Shown here: in pieces, positions 10,863-23,527 of the stretch
Numbering within the stretch: position 1 is the stretch's first letter
How the letters are laid out: every line of letters starts with the position of its first letter
Assembly: GCA_963457665.1 (NCBI GenBank)
Contig: OY735215.1
Coordinates: forward strand, 34,052,672 to 34,116,671
Origin: Thysanoteuthis rhombus
Taxonomy: Eukaryota; Mollusca; Cephalopoda; Oegopsida; Thysanoteuthidae
Length of the DNA stretch: 64,000 nt
Direction: 5' to 3'
The notes under the pieces: generated by a model
Database searches by the model: none
Seen by the model: the letters and a program-made list of their open reading frames with translations, nothing else
What the model was told of the DNA's origin: nothing
Translations under genes and position numbers: made by a program

Positions 10863-12864
10863 TAACGGGGTCATGAATTTTTTTTTTTCTTTGCAATCAT
10901 GTGATGACAATACGTCAAAGTCTGCTGAGACTATTATTCATAGCAAAAGGGGAAAATTCAGAAATTGCTTTTAGGTAAGAACGAAAAAAAAAAAAATTCT
11001 GATTTCCCACTGGCCGGAGTGGATTTGTAAGTAATTTGTCAATGGTAGATTCTTACAACTTGGGGAAAGAAAAAAACCAAAACATTTTATACAGGGAAAA
11101 TGTCACCTAAATAACATGTTATCATGAATTCGTTTCATCCCTTTGATTATTTACTAGAAGCATTTGAAATTAAAAGTCTTCCTGAATTGAAACAATTCAA
11201 CACCTGAAACAGACCCTAAAAGCACTCTCAGCTCCAAAACAATAACATTTTATGACTAGTAAGTTCTCATGTATGTAAAAATATACACATATATGTATAC
11301 ATAGAGACACACGTTTATGCAAGCATGTTGAGAGACACACGCTTATGTATGCATACAGAGAGACATGTATGTATATAGAGAGATACAGATGTGTATGTAT
11401 GCATATAGAGAGACACAGACACATATGTATATATGTATCATTCTCCAAACTCAAGAAATACACTTAAATTCACAACCATGTTGGGCAGATTGTCTGTAGC
11501 TATCATGAATCCACGATATAAGCTAAATACACAACCTCCAAGTAAAGTTGCAATACAAGTATTTTGCATTGTAGAAGGAAAAAACACTCTTATAAAATAT
11601 GATAGTTGGTTTACACCAGCCAGTATTTTCAAAAAGGAATCAGGAGAAGAGTTCCTTGTGTCTTTAATGTACTGATATTGGTCAAGAAAGAAGCAGAGGA
11701 CCCAAGTACATAAGTATATTGAAACTGTCCTAAATATATTTAATGTATGTATGTAAATATACCATATATCTTGGTGGATAAAACGAGATTCCAAATTTCA
11801 GTCTGAATTCCATGGTTTAGCTCATATCGGAGATATAACAACCCCCCTTAATACCGAACCATACCCAACAGCCAATATGCTGATATACCAATATAGTAAA
11901 ATAAATACCTTGAATGTACCACCAGTTATAAGGTAAAACAATGAACTACCTAAAAATTGCTTGAATTGTCAGTATGCTATTAGTGAAGCATATAGGAATA
12001 CCTTGAATAGTGCCAATTTGATTAGTGAAGTTTTGATGTATTACAATTAAGGTATTGCTATACAAACAAAGGTAATTAAGTACAAACTGAAAGGAGAAAC
12101 ACATTAGATTATAACAAACCCTTGAACAAAACTGTTTTGGACAATGTGGTCAAATTTTGGAACAAATTAACAGCACTATTCAAGGTATGGCCATACTAAA
12201 TTTAGATGTGTCGTTGTCCAAGTTAAATTATAATAAAACATGAATTTAATTCAATTTTCTAAAATAGATCTTTTGAAAAATAATTCTTTTGCCGATATTT
12301 TTTTGCGACCAAAAAGAGCTACAACATATCTACATAAAAAAAAAGAGATTAAAAGCTTTTTGAACAAAATGATTTAGTTTTTATAGCAGTTTTTATTTTC
12401 AAATTCAAGGCATAATTTTACGTCTGATTTTGATGTTCTGAATAAGATACCGACTGATTTGATTCATCTATAACTTAACTTTACAGAAATGTAAATATTT
12501 TCGGTGTCTGAATGATATTTTACAGACATTTCATAAAATTGAATAAGGGAGGGAGGTGATTGACTAGAAAAAAATATTTTCAAATTTTCCTCACAAAATA
12601 CCCATTCCACAAATGAATCAATTCATAAATGAATGAGTACAGACAATGTTTATGGAATCCAATAATTAGTTAACATTTGGTATATCTTTAAAATCTTGGT
12701 GTGGTTCGCCCGTAGCTTTGTTGCCTGAAGTGCACACACACTCTTCAGAGGTGGCTTTATTGAGGTCAATGGTTTTTTGTTGTTGGCATATAAGATGACA
12801 GGTTTCGACGATGATTCAAGTTTTGTCTTATCCACCAAGCTATATAGTATGTAAAAATAGTTCA

Positions 12865-12865
<1 letters not shown>
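10863..12865. other. No gene seen
   Basis: 11270-11430 holds degenerate repeats of gagagacacac and tatgtatgcata. An 80-codon plus-strand frame at 11433-11675 has no recognised domain. The rest is plain AT-rich sequence. Confidence 0.5.

Positions 12866-12907
<42 letters not shown>
12866..12907. repeat. (TA)n microsatellite
   Basis: Perfect TA repeat of about 40 bp. Confidence 0.95.
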
Positions 12908-12911
<4 letters not shown>

Positions 12912-15400
12912 AGTGAATATATATTATACTACACAAAAAATGAGCAGAATATTATATTGAATAAATCATATATTCTAACATTCCAAGGAATGGTCAAAAA
13001 AATGAAAATAATCATATGAATAGAGTCATCTCTAGCTTTCTTCTCTTTGAGACTTGAGCATAAAAGAATATATTTTCAATCAAATAAATGAAGTTCAAGC
13101 ACTCCAGAATTTTATATTAATGAAACTACCTTAAAACAGATGAAAATTTTGCCTTGGTATTGGGGTCCATCCTCCATATTGCACCTCCACACTGCATTTA
13201 AAAGGAGAATCTGAATATTCCCCTCATCTGCAATTACTACCAATGTGCTATCATGCAGGTATGTAAATGCATACTACCAACAGAACATGCAATACTAAGA
13301 TTATTGTTTCCTATGATTCAAAAAAGAATATAATGAGTTATAAAATGCAACAGGCATAGTGGTGCAGCAAAGGTTCTCTTGCCTGGGGGCAGTTGTGCTA
13401 TATCCCAGGGGATGCATAATAATCAGCTGACAAGCATTATAGGCCAAAGTATCAAGAGAGGCTAGCAATGGACTAAGTAGAAATGTATAGTTAACGGTGA
13501 TCTGGTGAAGCCTCGGCAGACAGAGCAAAGCTGAAGAGGATTAAGATAAATGGCTTAAATAAAATAAAGGAGACATATACAGTCTCATATAAGACTACAG
13601 TCCTCAATATACATGCATATATAAGCAATAGTTGTATATCTATATATATATATATATATATATATAGTCATACATAGACTTTTAGAAGACTGCTATCTTA
13701 GATATATATAGACATATACATAATTCTCTTCATTGAATAACAAATATTCATCGAAATATTTGTGAAAAATCCAATGTTCTAGAAAGAAACCAACATTTTG
13801 TTTTGCCCAAGTCGATCATTGCTTTAATGAATCATTCTCTTCTATTTTAGATAATTTTTTTCAATATTGATAATCTCATTGTGCACACCTGAATCAGAAT
13901 CTTAGGGGATTTTTTTTATGTATGTTAGTGTTTTAGTGAAACTAATTAACTAATTGTAGAAAATCTCAACTACATTTCAATGAAAAATGAAAAACCTAGT
14001 ATACGGTCAGATGAAAAAGCTGATAATGAGTGCTTTTCTAGTTTTAAGAAAGTTATAATGTTCTCCAAATTCAAATCAATTTAAGTATTTTGAAGTATAC
14101 AGGAGCTCCCTCACTTACAAACAGGATGAGTATCTGGGGTTTGATTGAAAGTCCAAATGTTTGTCTTTGTTTCTCACAAATTATCATGGAACGTATTGGT
14201 ACAGAACCTTCACATTGCATAAATTACTCTTCGTCCATTAACCCTTCGGTGACAACCTCTTTCCACTATTGCCTATTTAAACAAATGTAACTTAGGGTTG
14301 ATTCAAATAAACCCAACAGGCTATACATCATTGTAAAGCTTAACAAATAAGCTAAATAACTGCGTATTTTTGGGTTCCATTCATGCATATTTATTTATTG
14401 AAAATACTGATAGATTGCAATTTGCATGTTGCACAATATTACCAAATATGGATTAAACAGTAAAAAATGGCATTCTGGTACATTTTTTCAGAAACTTTTC
14501 TATAAACAAAACAGAGCTCATCACGCATAAAAAATTTCCAACAAATATCTCTCATACCTTGAGTTATTGAGCAATCTCTGAGTAGTGCCATAAGCCTCTC
14601 ACTCTATGGCTTCTACACAATACATCAGTGGTAGTATTTGTATAAAGAAATGCTTTCAATAGACTTGTCCTCTCCTATTTCTTCCTTGTGTCGGGGTGAA
14701 AGGAGGGAGAATCAATGTTGGCAACTAAAAAAATATTTTTGTGCAAGTTTGACAGCTAAAAAGCCCAAAATAAAATTAAAATGTTCCAAAATGGCCAAAT
14801 CACACACAAAAGTCGCTACAAAATGGTCACAAATGGCCAAAATACTGTACTAATTTAGCCATTTTTGCACTGGGGTCATCCTCCCTAACTGCTGAGATAA
14901 AATGTGCATAGAAAATGATGAGGAGTTTCTTTTTTGCAATGATACTATGAGAAACTTTCTCGGATATTATTTACATTTGACACACCTGGCTACTACTCTC
15001 TGACTCTTGATATAATTCCTGGTACAGAAAGGGTTTTTTTTTTGGGGGGGGGTCGGAAATTGATTGGCCATGCTAGGGCAAGTATTCCAACACAATTTTT
15101 ATTTTTTGTTTTTAATGCATTTTTTAAATTGTCATAGCAGATCAATATGTCATCATTCCTGGAGGAGTGATTTTTGAAGTGACAATCACCAAAGGGTTAA
15201 AATTGACACAACAGTTGACTAAATGATCCCAAACGCACCTGCTATGTTAATCATTCCCTCACCCTTTTCACTTCACTTTATAATGTCCATCTTAGTTTCC
15301 AAAATGAATGTGTGATGCTTCTTGCTATCATCACCATCATTGGCTCCACCCTTACGCTTCTAAGACAGGCAAAGGTGATTAAGTACAGAGTATATTTGCA
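12908..15400. other. No gene seen
   Basis: AT-rich, with a short (TA)n at 13636-13666 and a T9G9 run near 15035-15052. 14640-14860 is A-rich with repeated aaatggc.aaa phrases. No coding or RNA signal. Confidence 0.5.
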
Positions 15401-15401
15401 A

Positions 15402-15596
15402 AAACCCCAGATAAGCACAAATAACACTGAGACATCACAGACAACAAATGTGTTGTGCTTATAGGGTGACACTGAGCAGCTTCAGTAATGCCATTCATAG
15501 AGTGGCAGTTTAACTTCCAAACCAGCATGGTGTCCGAAATATGAATTTACAGACAGGTTTATTCGTATCTCTAAGAGTTCATAACTTCAGTAGGGG
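15402..15596. repeat. ~190-bp dispersed repeat, copy 1
   Basis: Shares ccccagata, ataacactg, gtgacactga, agtaatgccat, atagagtggca, acttccaaaccagcatgg and caggtttattcgtatctct with 15988-16175 in the same order and orientation. Confidence 0.85.
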
Positions 15597-15987
15597 AGGG
15601 CCAGAACTAAATTCAACAATCACTATCTGATATCAATCACAATATTTTACGCTTTGGAAAAAAGTACCGGTTTAAACCTTTTAATGCATATGATTCTGAT
15701 CTTTAAATAGTATTCACTTTATATGAAGTCATTTAACACATTAATCTACCAAGAAAGAAGGGTAACATATATTATAATAAAAAAAATTCATTCATTCAGG
15801 CTAGGAGTACACGAAGGTGCACTTTAGATTTTGCTGGCATTTTTAATATGGTGGCCATTTTGAATACACAATGGATAATTTTGCTCCAAATGGAATCCAT
15901 ATCTTATAACTTTTGAAATGATATATGACTTCTCAAGGTTTCATAAAAATGAGAAAACATAAATCCATCCATTGTATCTTTCCGAAG

Positions 15988-16175
15988 ACCCCAGATAACT
16001 ATGAATAACACTGTGACATCTTAGACAACAACAACAGTGATGTGTTTACACAGTGACACTGAACAGGTACAGTAATGCCATCCATAGAGTGGCACTCAAA
16101 CTTCCAAACCAGCATGGAGTACAAAATTTGAATTTACACACAGGTTTATTCGTATCTCTGAAAGTTAATAACTTG
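15988..16175. repeat. ~190-bp dispersed repeat, copy 2
   Basis: Same-orientation partner of the block at 15402-15596, diverged by point changes and small indels. Confidence 0.85.
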
Positions 16176-17027
16176 CTCTGGAAAAGAAACCCAGGCCTGA
16201 ATGAGTTAAATAAATGTTCATAAAAGTTCAAAGTTTCTATTTGTCTATGACGAAAGCACTAAGAATGTAAGTGGATATTCAAATTTTTCTGTACTTGGCA
16301 GATTTTACAAGCAAACAAAAATTATGACCATATAAAAGAGAAGAGAAATATGGTCAGTGTTCTAAGGCCAGTTTCAGGTGTTTTTATGAAAGTAAAATAA
16401 TAATTCCAGGTAAATTTAACCAACAAATTGTAAAGAGTAATTTGAAGGATAGAACTGTAAGAAATACAGATAAAGCCCAGTTTGGACAGTTTTGTAGTTT
16501 TGAAATATAAAGTACAACAGTGAAAATTTGTTCTATTTTTCTTTTCTTTTTTTTTTTTTTTTTTTTTACAATGTTTTAGCATTAAAATATTTTTTTGATC
16601 ATGTTAGCACAACCACAAATTCCTGAACTTCATAATTTTAAGAACTGTTTTTTCGTTTTGTTTTTTTGTTTTTTTTTCTAACCGTATGCAATCATAACAG
16701 AAATATGCAATGTAAGATTTACTGAATAAAAAGAAAGACAAAAAATGCTTCTAGTAAGAAGGTCCCTGAAATATGAGAAAGTGAGGAATGAGACATAGTT
16801 GGAAGGGGAGTTATTTCCCCTTACATCATATTCCCTGTCATTTATCCGTTCATGTACGAGTTGAAATAATGAGCCCACCAACAAAATGACATTTTTTTTT
16901 CTGGGCTTGAGACAAGATATTTCCCAAGAGTAAAAATGCAATTATTGTTAATATTGCTATTGCCATAATGCAACTGATTTTAGAAATAAACATATAAGCG
17001 TTTTATTCAAAATTTTGTTCAGACGAT
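16176..17027. other. No gene seen
   Basis: AT-rich sequence with long T runs near 16540-16567 and 16645-16680. Confidence 0.5.
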
Positions 17028-17292
17028 TTCATCTCTTTTCCACATCCTTGATGTTGTCAACACAATATTTCATCAGATCCATTTACCTTTTCTTTTTTTT
17101 TTTTTTTTTTACCCCAAGACAGTTATGGTTAAGGAAGAAGTGGTCATTGATGAATCAAACAGATCGGTCTATTTCAGCATTTTTGCTTGAGAAAAGAAGG
17201 TTTGCCTCTTCTCTCAAATAATACACATGATGGGGGATCAAGAATGGATCGGTTGGAACATAGTGTTAACAAGAAGGATGCAAAGAGATCTA
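17028..17292. mobile_element. Foldback element, family 2, copy
   Basis: Left arm catccttgatgttgtcaaca...catcagatccattt pairs with right arm gaatggatcggttggaac...gttaacaagaaggatg. The same arms recur near 31.8, 49.3 and 49.6 kb. The interior has a T20 run and ttgcctcttctctcaaataa. Confidence 0.6.
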
Positions 17293-17649
17293 ATCCATCA
17301 GAACAAAATTAAGAGAGTTATGAAGCTTCTCAAAATAATAGACAATAAGCATTTTATGTTTAATATTTCCAACATCAAGTGCTGTTAAAGTTTTTTTTTA
17401 GATTTTAGAACTTTTTCTTATTTACATTTTTTTTCTTCAGAGGCAATCAGCCCGATTTTTTCAAAATAATGTTTCATTGGTGCTATACAAGTTTAGATTA
17501 TAATTCATCATAAAGATAGCATTACATGGTGACAAATTTGAAATGATAACCTTGGGTGTCCCAAAATGACTCAGTCAAGGGATAAATCAAATTACCTTTC
17601 TTTTTGTAATATCAATTTGAAGACAGCCCAAATTGGAAAGTTTTGTAGT

Positions 17650-18414
17650 CGGAATATTGTCAAAATAGAATGAACCCGTGATTTATATTGTTTTTATTAA
17701 AAAAAAAATCTTTTTTTATTATTTTCTCATGTTTACATTATTGTTTTTTTTATCATGATGTAATCAAATGATATGTAGTTTTATTCTGAACTTTAATAAT
17801 TTTTTTTCAATTCAAAGGCAAAAGTCAGATTTACAGTTATATGGTTTGGAACTCTTTCAAATAGAGAACAGTTTTAGTGGTGGTAGTAATGATGATGATG
17901 ACAGGTCATTTATGAATGACAGGGTGATTGATATTAAATTATCCAGATTCAGCTGCTTCTACCTCTTCCTTTTTAAATTCCAAGGCTGGTCTGGGGAAAC
18001 CCAGAGCTGGATTTTCAAATAACTATAAACTCAAAATGTCTCAATTATTATTTTTAATAGAATAAACTTTTTTGTAGTGCATGTTGAAGTGTTGATTGCT
18101 TGCTAAAATGTAAGACAATACAAAAAATACCCAGTCAGATCATCCTGGTCAAAGGAGATTTAAAACTCTAGATCCTGCCCACAAAATACTTTTTGGCCTG
18201 CCTTGGAAATTATGGGGATGAGATGGAAGTGCTGACTCTGACGATACTGATCGATCCCGGTCTTCTGAACAGATTAGACAGCAGGTGATGTACAAAGTTA
18301 GCATAAGATGATTGATAAATTGAATATCGGTAAAGAAATATCGGCCGTCAGCCAGGGTAGGTGAAAAGGGAGATAAACAAAAAAATAATTGAACAAGAGT
18401 TATCTTTCCTTAGT
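17650..18414 (-). other. Probable THADA 3' UTR
   Basis: AT-rich sequence after the THADA stop with no coding signal on either strand. Minus-strand AATAAA hexamers occur at 17780-17785 and 17693-17698 and could direct polyadenylation. The extent is inferred only from these hexamers. Confidence 0.35.
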
Positions 18415-18465
18415 TTAGGATACTTGTCGCATTAGTGACTGGATCAGTGGATGGAGGTTTCTCAT
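18415..18465 (-). CDS. THADA: THADA exon w32, last coding exon
   Basis: Sixteen codons and a stop: MRNLHPLIQSLMRQVS then TAA, entered in phase 0. The acceptor is strong: a T run ending TTTGCAG. The other two frames would read longer but do not fit the phase of the exon before. The sequence keeps the leucine-rich helical character of exon w31. No neighbour conservation can be checked here, so the exact C terminus is less certain than the core. Confidence 0.7.
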   Translation of the reverse strand: MRNLHPLIQSLMRQVS

Positions 18466-21400
18466 CTGCAAAAAAAAACAAAGAACGTCAAGCTATTTAT
18501 CATAGTAAGTTAAAAGATGTTCGAGCAATGTTTATTTGATTTTTTACACGTATTATGGATGGGAGATGATCTGATTAACTTAATAAACAACATTAGAAAT
18601 TCAAATGAAATATTCAGATTTTTCACTTACTTATTTTTACATACATATACACACATAAATTCATGTTCGTATATAAACATCCTCTACGAAGACACAGACG
18701 TATATATAATAATGATAATTTATATCATCTAGGGCTGTGTCATAATACATTCATATATAATCATTTTTAAGGCAAATATTGAAATCATAGCTTAAGAAGA
18801 GGTGATGTTTGATCAAAATTGTTAATATACCTGTTTGGTTTTTAAATCCTCGAATCAGTTAAATGGTAAGCGACTGTTGGGCCCGACAAGAAACATTCAT
18901 ACATAGGACTATAATATCTAATTCTGTGTAAAATATGAAATCCTTTGATAATCTTATATTAATTACATTAACAGATATTAGGAAATAATTGACTGAAATG
19001 ACATGAATTTAAAAACAATTCTTCAACAATTCCTTAGTGTTTAAAGCTGTGAAGCTTTCTAAACTAAAAATGAACGAAATACCAATATGATAATCATATA
19101 TCTAGATACACAACCATATGACATCTAAATAGTATATGCTTGCAGGGACCAGAAATGGATATATAATACATGATACATGAACAATGATCAAAATATATTA
19201 GCAATTTGCAATGTTTAAATAATAGGACAAATATTTAACTCCAGGAAAGGTAAAACTCATCAGTAGTAATTACCTTTTCAAGTTTTGTGTGCAGTTGCTT
19301 GAGTTGAGATATCTGTCCAATATGAGCGTCCGGATGGCTATGAATATAACAAAGAAGAACATTGGTGGACAACAACAGGCCTTGGACAACTGGAAACACC
19401 TGCACATCACAACTAATATTCAGCAGTGGCTTATCTGAAAATAGATAAAGATAAATAATACATAATAGTGATGATAAATGATAATGATGTTGAAAAGTAT
19501 TGATTGCTGAAAAGTATTGATTGTTGAAAAGTATTGATTGTTGAAAAGTATTGATTGTTGAAAAGTATTGATTGTTGAAAAGTATTGAATGATGAAAAGT
19601 ATTGAATGATGAAAAGTATTAAATGATGAAAAGTATTAAATGATGAAAAGTATTAAATGATGATAATAAATGATGATGATAAATATCAATAAATAATGCT
19701 GATGATAATAGAGCTGTATGGTATAAGCTAGGCTCATCAATATAACTGTTGAAATACATTATAACTGTATTTGATAGCATATAAGACCTCTCTTTTTCTC
19801 TAAAAATGACCAAACAAGATAAATGTAACCTTCATTGTCATGTCATACATTGACCTGAACCAGAGGAGGTATTAGAAAAGTAAGTGATAAATGAGAAGTA
19901 TTCAGAGAAATGCATTTTATTCTTAATATTCCCTGTTGAAATAAGGGGGGTCTCATATACAGTATTTCATGGCATATATCAATATAACTCTGAAAAGCTG
20001 ACTTGTTTAATCAGCTGAAGGAAACTATAATTTGGGTAAGAATATTTATTTCTACCAATCTCATCTTTGGTAAAATACCAAGCACTACAGGTTAACGTTA
20101 AGATTATGGTCCATTTTTCATATCAAACATAGAACCTCTATATTCATATTCTTGTTCTTAACTACCTACATGGCTGCAGTATCTGGTATTCTCTTGATAT
20201 AAAAAGAATTGATTTTGGAAGTTAAATTAAACAGTATGCAAAAGGCATTTGGCTATTTTTTATAACTGAACACCTGCCGCCATCATCAAAAGGTTGGGCA
20301 GGAATTATACGCAAATGCAAGCTAATACACAAGTAGGTTAGAGCATAAATGTTAAAGTATACACTACAGACGAAAGCAAATATACAAAATTATATACAAG
20401 TACATACCCCGAAGATTCTTGGTAAGGCAATCAAAAAGGATTGTCCCTTTGTGAACCACTCGGGTGCAAAGGGTTGACAAATCTTTCTCAACATGGCCTG
20501 CTTCTCCACTCTCATTTATAAGTTTCTAAAATAAAGACAAAAATTTCAAATTCCAGTAAATTGTCCATAACTTTGAGAAGAGTCATCAACTTTCCAAGCT
20601 TTGTTCTAACAATTGAAAGAAATCAAAAAAATTAGTTTGCTACATAAGAATACATCAATTTTTTTCAAGAGACACAAAAGCCAAGTATATTTATGAAGGA
20701 CTATTCATATTTATTTGAGACGAACATTATGTCATTAATATAATCCTTACATAGTTCAAGTTATATATTTATTTATTAAGCAGGGCTCAGTCAGGCACAA
20801 GGTAAGAATAAAAGAATATCAATGAAAATCAATCTCATAATCAAATTGAATCATTAAACAAGCTTGCTAACCATTCTGCCATAAAAGGGATGCTAATCTA
20901 TGTATGATTTTAAATCATTTAAAAAGAAAAAACAGTCTAGAAATGACTTGGCTATGAAAGAAAGCTTATAAATAGATTTTTCAAAAATTTCACATTGCAA
21001 AAAATTTGGTGTCATTTATTTGAATTTAACTAGCTGAAATCAGTTTTAGTTGAAGACTGTGATGTTATCCAAGGGATGATTGTTTCACTAGAACAATTTG
21101 ATTGCATTTAAATTACTAAAGGACATAATGTACCTCACGTATTGTTATGAAGCATTGCTGGTAATTAGTCATTGACTGACCATGTTGACCATGTTTCGAC
21201 TTAGTACCTAGTTTTCATACACCTGACTACTAAACTAGTTTTCAAAAACAAACAATAAATATGTATAAACCAAGTCAAAACCAGGCTAGGGCTAGGGATA
21301 TAGAAATGAATAATTGAGGATTCTCATTCTCGGACATTTCTCATCTGGTTTCATTTTCTCAATTTATACTTCCAGATTCAATTTTAGCTTTCTATAAGGT

Positions 21401-22077
21401 TTTTTTCACCTTAACATAAAGTTAAATAGTTTGACCTAGTTTTCAACTGACTACAGACTTGGTTTTTTTCCATACCAAAATTTAGCAGAGTACTGACCTA
21501 GTTTTTTTTTAAATAGATTTAATAATGCCAGCTTTGTTATGAAGTCAATTGAAAAGAAGATTAAAATTCCTTCAAGATAAAAGAATCTCCAAATACTTAC
21601 TAAGAGGGTAGAATGCGCAAGTTGATTCACAACCATTTTTTCAGCAAAGCAGGGATTATCTTCTTGGTCAAATAACTGCCAGGAACTGAAACAATTGAAA
21701 TTTTGAAGATAAAAATTATCTCGAGGCTAAACATCTATTTTTAGATATGAATGAAACATTCTGAGCAGAACAGATGAACAAAAAAATATTCAACAAGTTA
21801 GAAACTGAAGTTTTTGAAAAAACAAAGTGACCCAAGAATGAATGAATTTTGGGATTATTAGAAATTGATTTTTGCTACTTTTCAAGTTAATACGTTTTAG
21901 CTTTTACACAAAAAAGGGAAGAGTGAAAATAGCATTCAGCGTTTGTTTGGATGCAAGCTGTTATAGATGCAGTTTGCACCCTCTTTGTCTCACTCAACCT
22001 CTGATGACTCAGCCTAACATTATATCACCATTTTAGGAGTCTGCAAATCCTAAAAAAAATAAAAATAAATATATGCA

Positions 22078-22134
<57 letters not shown>

Positions 22135-22390
22135 AAAAAATGGATATATGATCTGACAGAATGATTATAGATTGCGTTATATTATATTGAAACCCTTAAC
22201 CAAAACGATCTCCAATTATTACACGGTGAATGTATCATTTGGCCGAGACAACATAAATCAAAGAGAATGGGGTTGCTTTCTCTGATTGTTTATTCTAGTT
22301 GTCTAGGCTAAATGATACATTCACTGTGTAATAACAGATCATTTCAAATAAGAGTTCCAATATAATATAACACAATTCATTATTATATAC

Positions 22391-22428
<38 letters not shown>

Positions 22429-23143
22429 TATATACATATATGTATATAAGAATTACAAGGATATATACCCAGTGAATGTCAACATTTCATGCCTAACGCA
22501 CTTATCAGCAACTGGCTATATGTTTTGTTCGTGTAATTGAACTAAACATGATGGCAGTAGCTAATGAGTGTATTAGACACAAAACGTTAACATTCACTGA
22601 GTATATATCTTTGTAATTCTTCTTTTTATATAAATTAATAGCATTATTTACTGTACTGAAGACTGAGCTATGTGATTGAATATCATCAACAACAGATAAA
22701 ATCTGTTTTCTATTTCTTTCTTTTTGTATTCTTACAAATTGAAAATACATCATTATATATAGCAGAAAGGAGTCATTGTACATCTGATAGAGAGCCATAC
22801 CTTTAGTAGACTTTGAACCAAGGCAGAGTTGGTGTCAGTGCATTAAGACCTGTCCATCTAAGAAGATGTTTAGTGTTTAAAGTTGTAAAACTTACCAGAA
22901 TAAATATATATATATGATGGGAGTAAGGATTCGTTACACAAACATGTTTATGTTTCTGCCCTGTTCGGGCTTCTTCAGATTCGCCTGAAGAAGCCAAACA
23001 GGGGAAAAACAAAGATATTCATGTAGAGAATCCTTACTCCAATTTATTTTAAGCTCTACTCTAAACCAACTTACTTTTAAATGCTGAATGTATCAGTGCA
23101 CTTTATGAATTGAACCCATCCAACATCAGATATTGTATTGCAG

Positions 23144-23231
<88 letters not shown>

Positions 23232-23468
23232 GCACTCCCAAAACAGGGAACCCAATAATAAGGAATAAAATTACAAATATAAATTTTAAAAATACAACCA
23301 AATTGCATGCACCTAAAATTACAAGAAAAATAGAAATGGGATAACACTTTGAAATAACACTGATTGGATAAAAATGATTTGCATGGCACATAATCATGGA
23401 TACTTTGGAATTATATAAAATTTGACAAATAACATTTCCTTTTCAACATTAATTAGATACATACATAC

Positions 23469-23527
<59 letters not shown>

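Noticed and set aside
10531..10896. 121-codon minus-strand frame
   Set aside because: Lies inside the 90-bp satellite and repeats with it.
18023..18414. Further THADA coding sequence beyond the TAA at 18415
   Set aside because: Phase from exon w31 fixes the frame that stops at 18415; no later acceptor with coding similarity was seen.
19487..19668. CRISPR array
   Set aside because: Contiguous 17-bp minisatellite without spacers, in a eukaryotic intron.
23077..23397. YIYIYI-type open frames over TA arrays (also at 8.8, 12.9, 39.4, 42.5, 45.2, 45.5, 60.3 kb)
   Set aside because: Alternating TA has no stop in some frames; pure microsatellite artefact.
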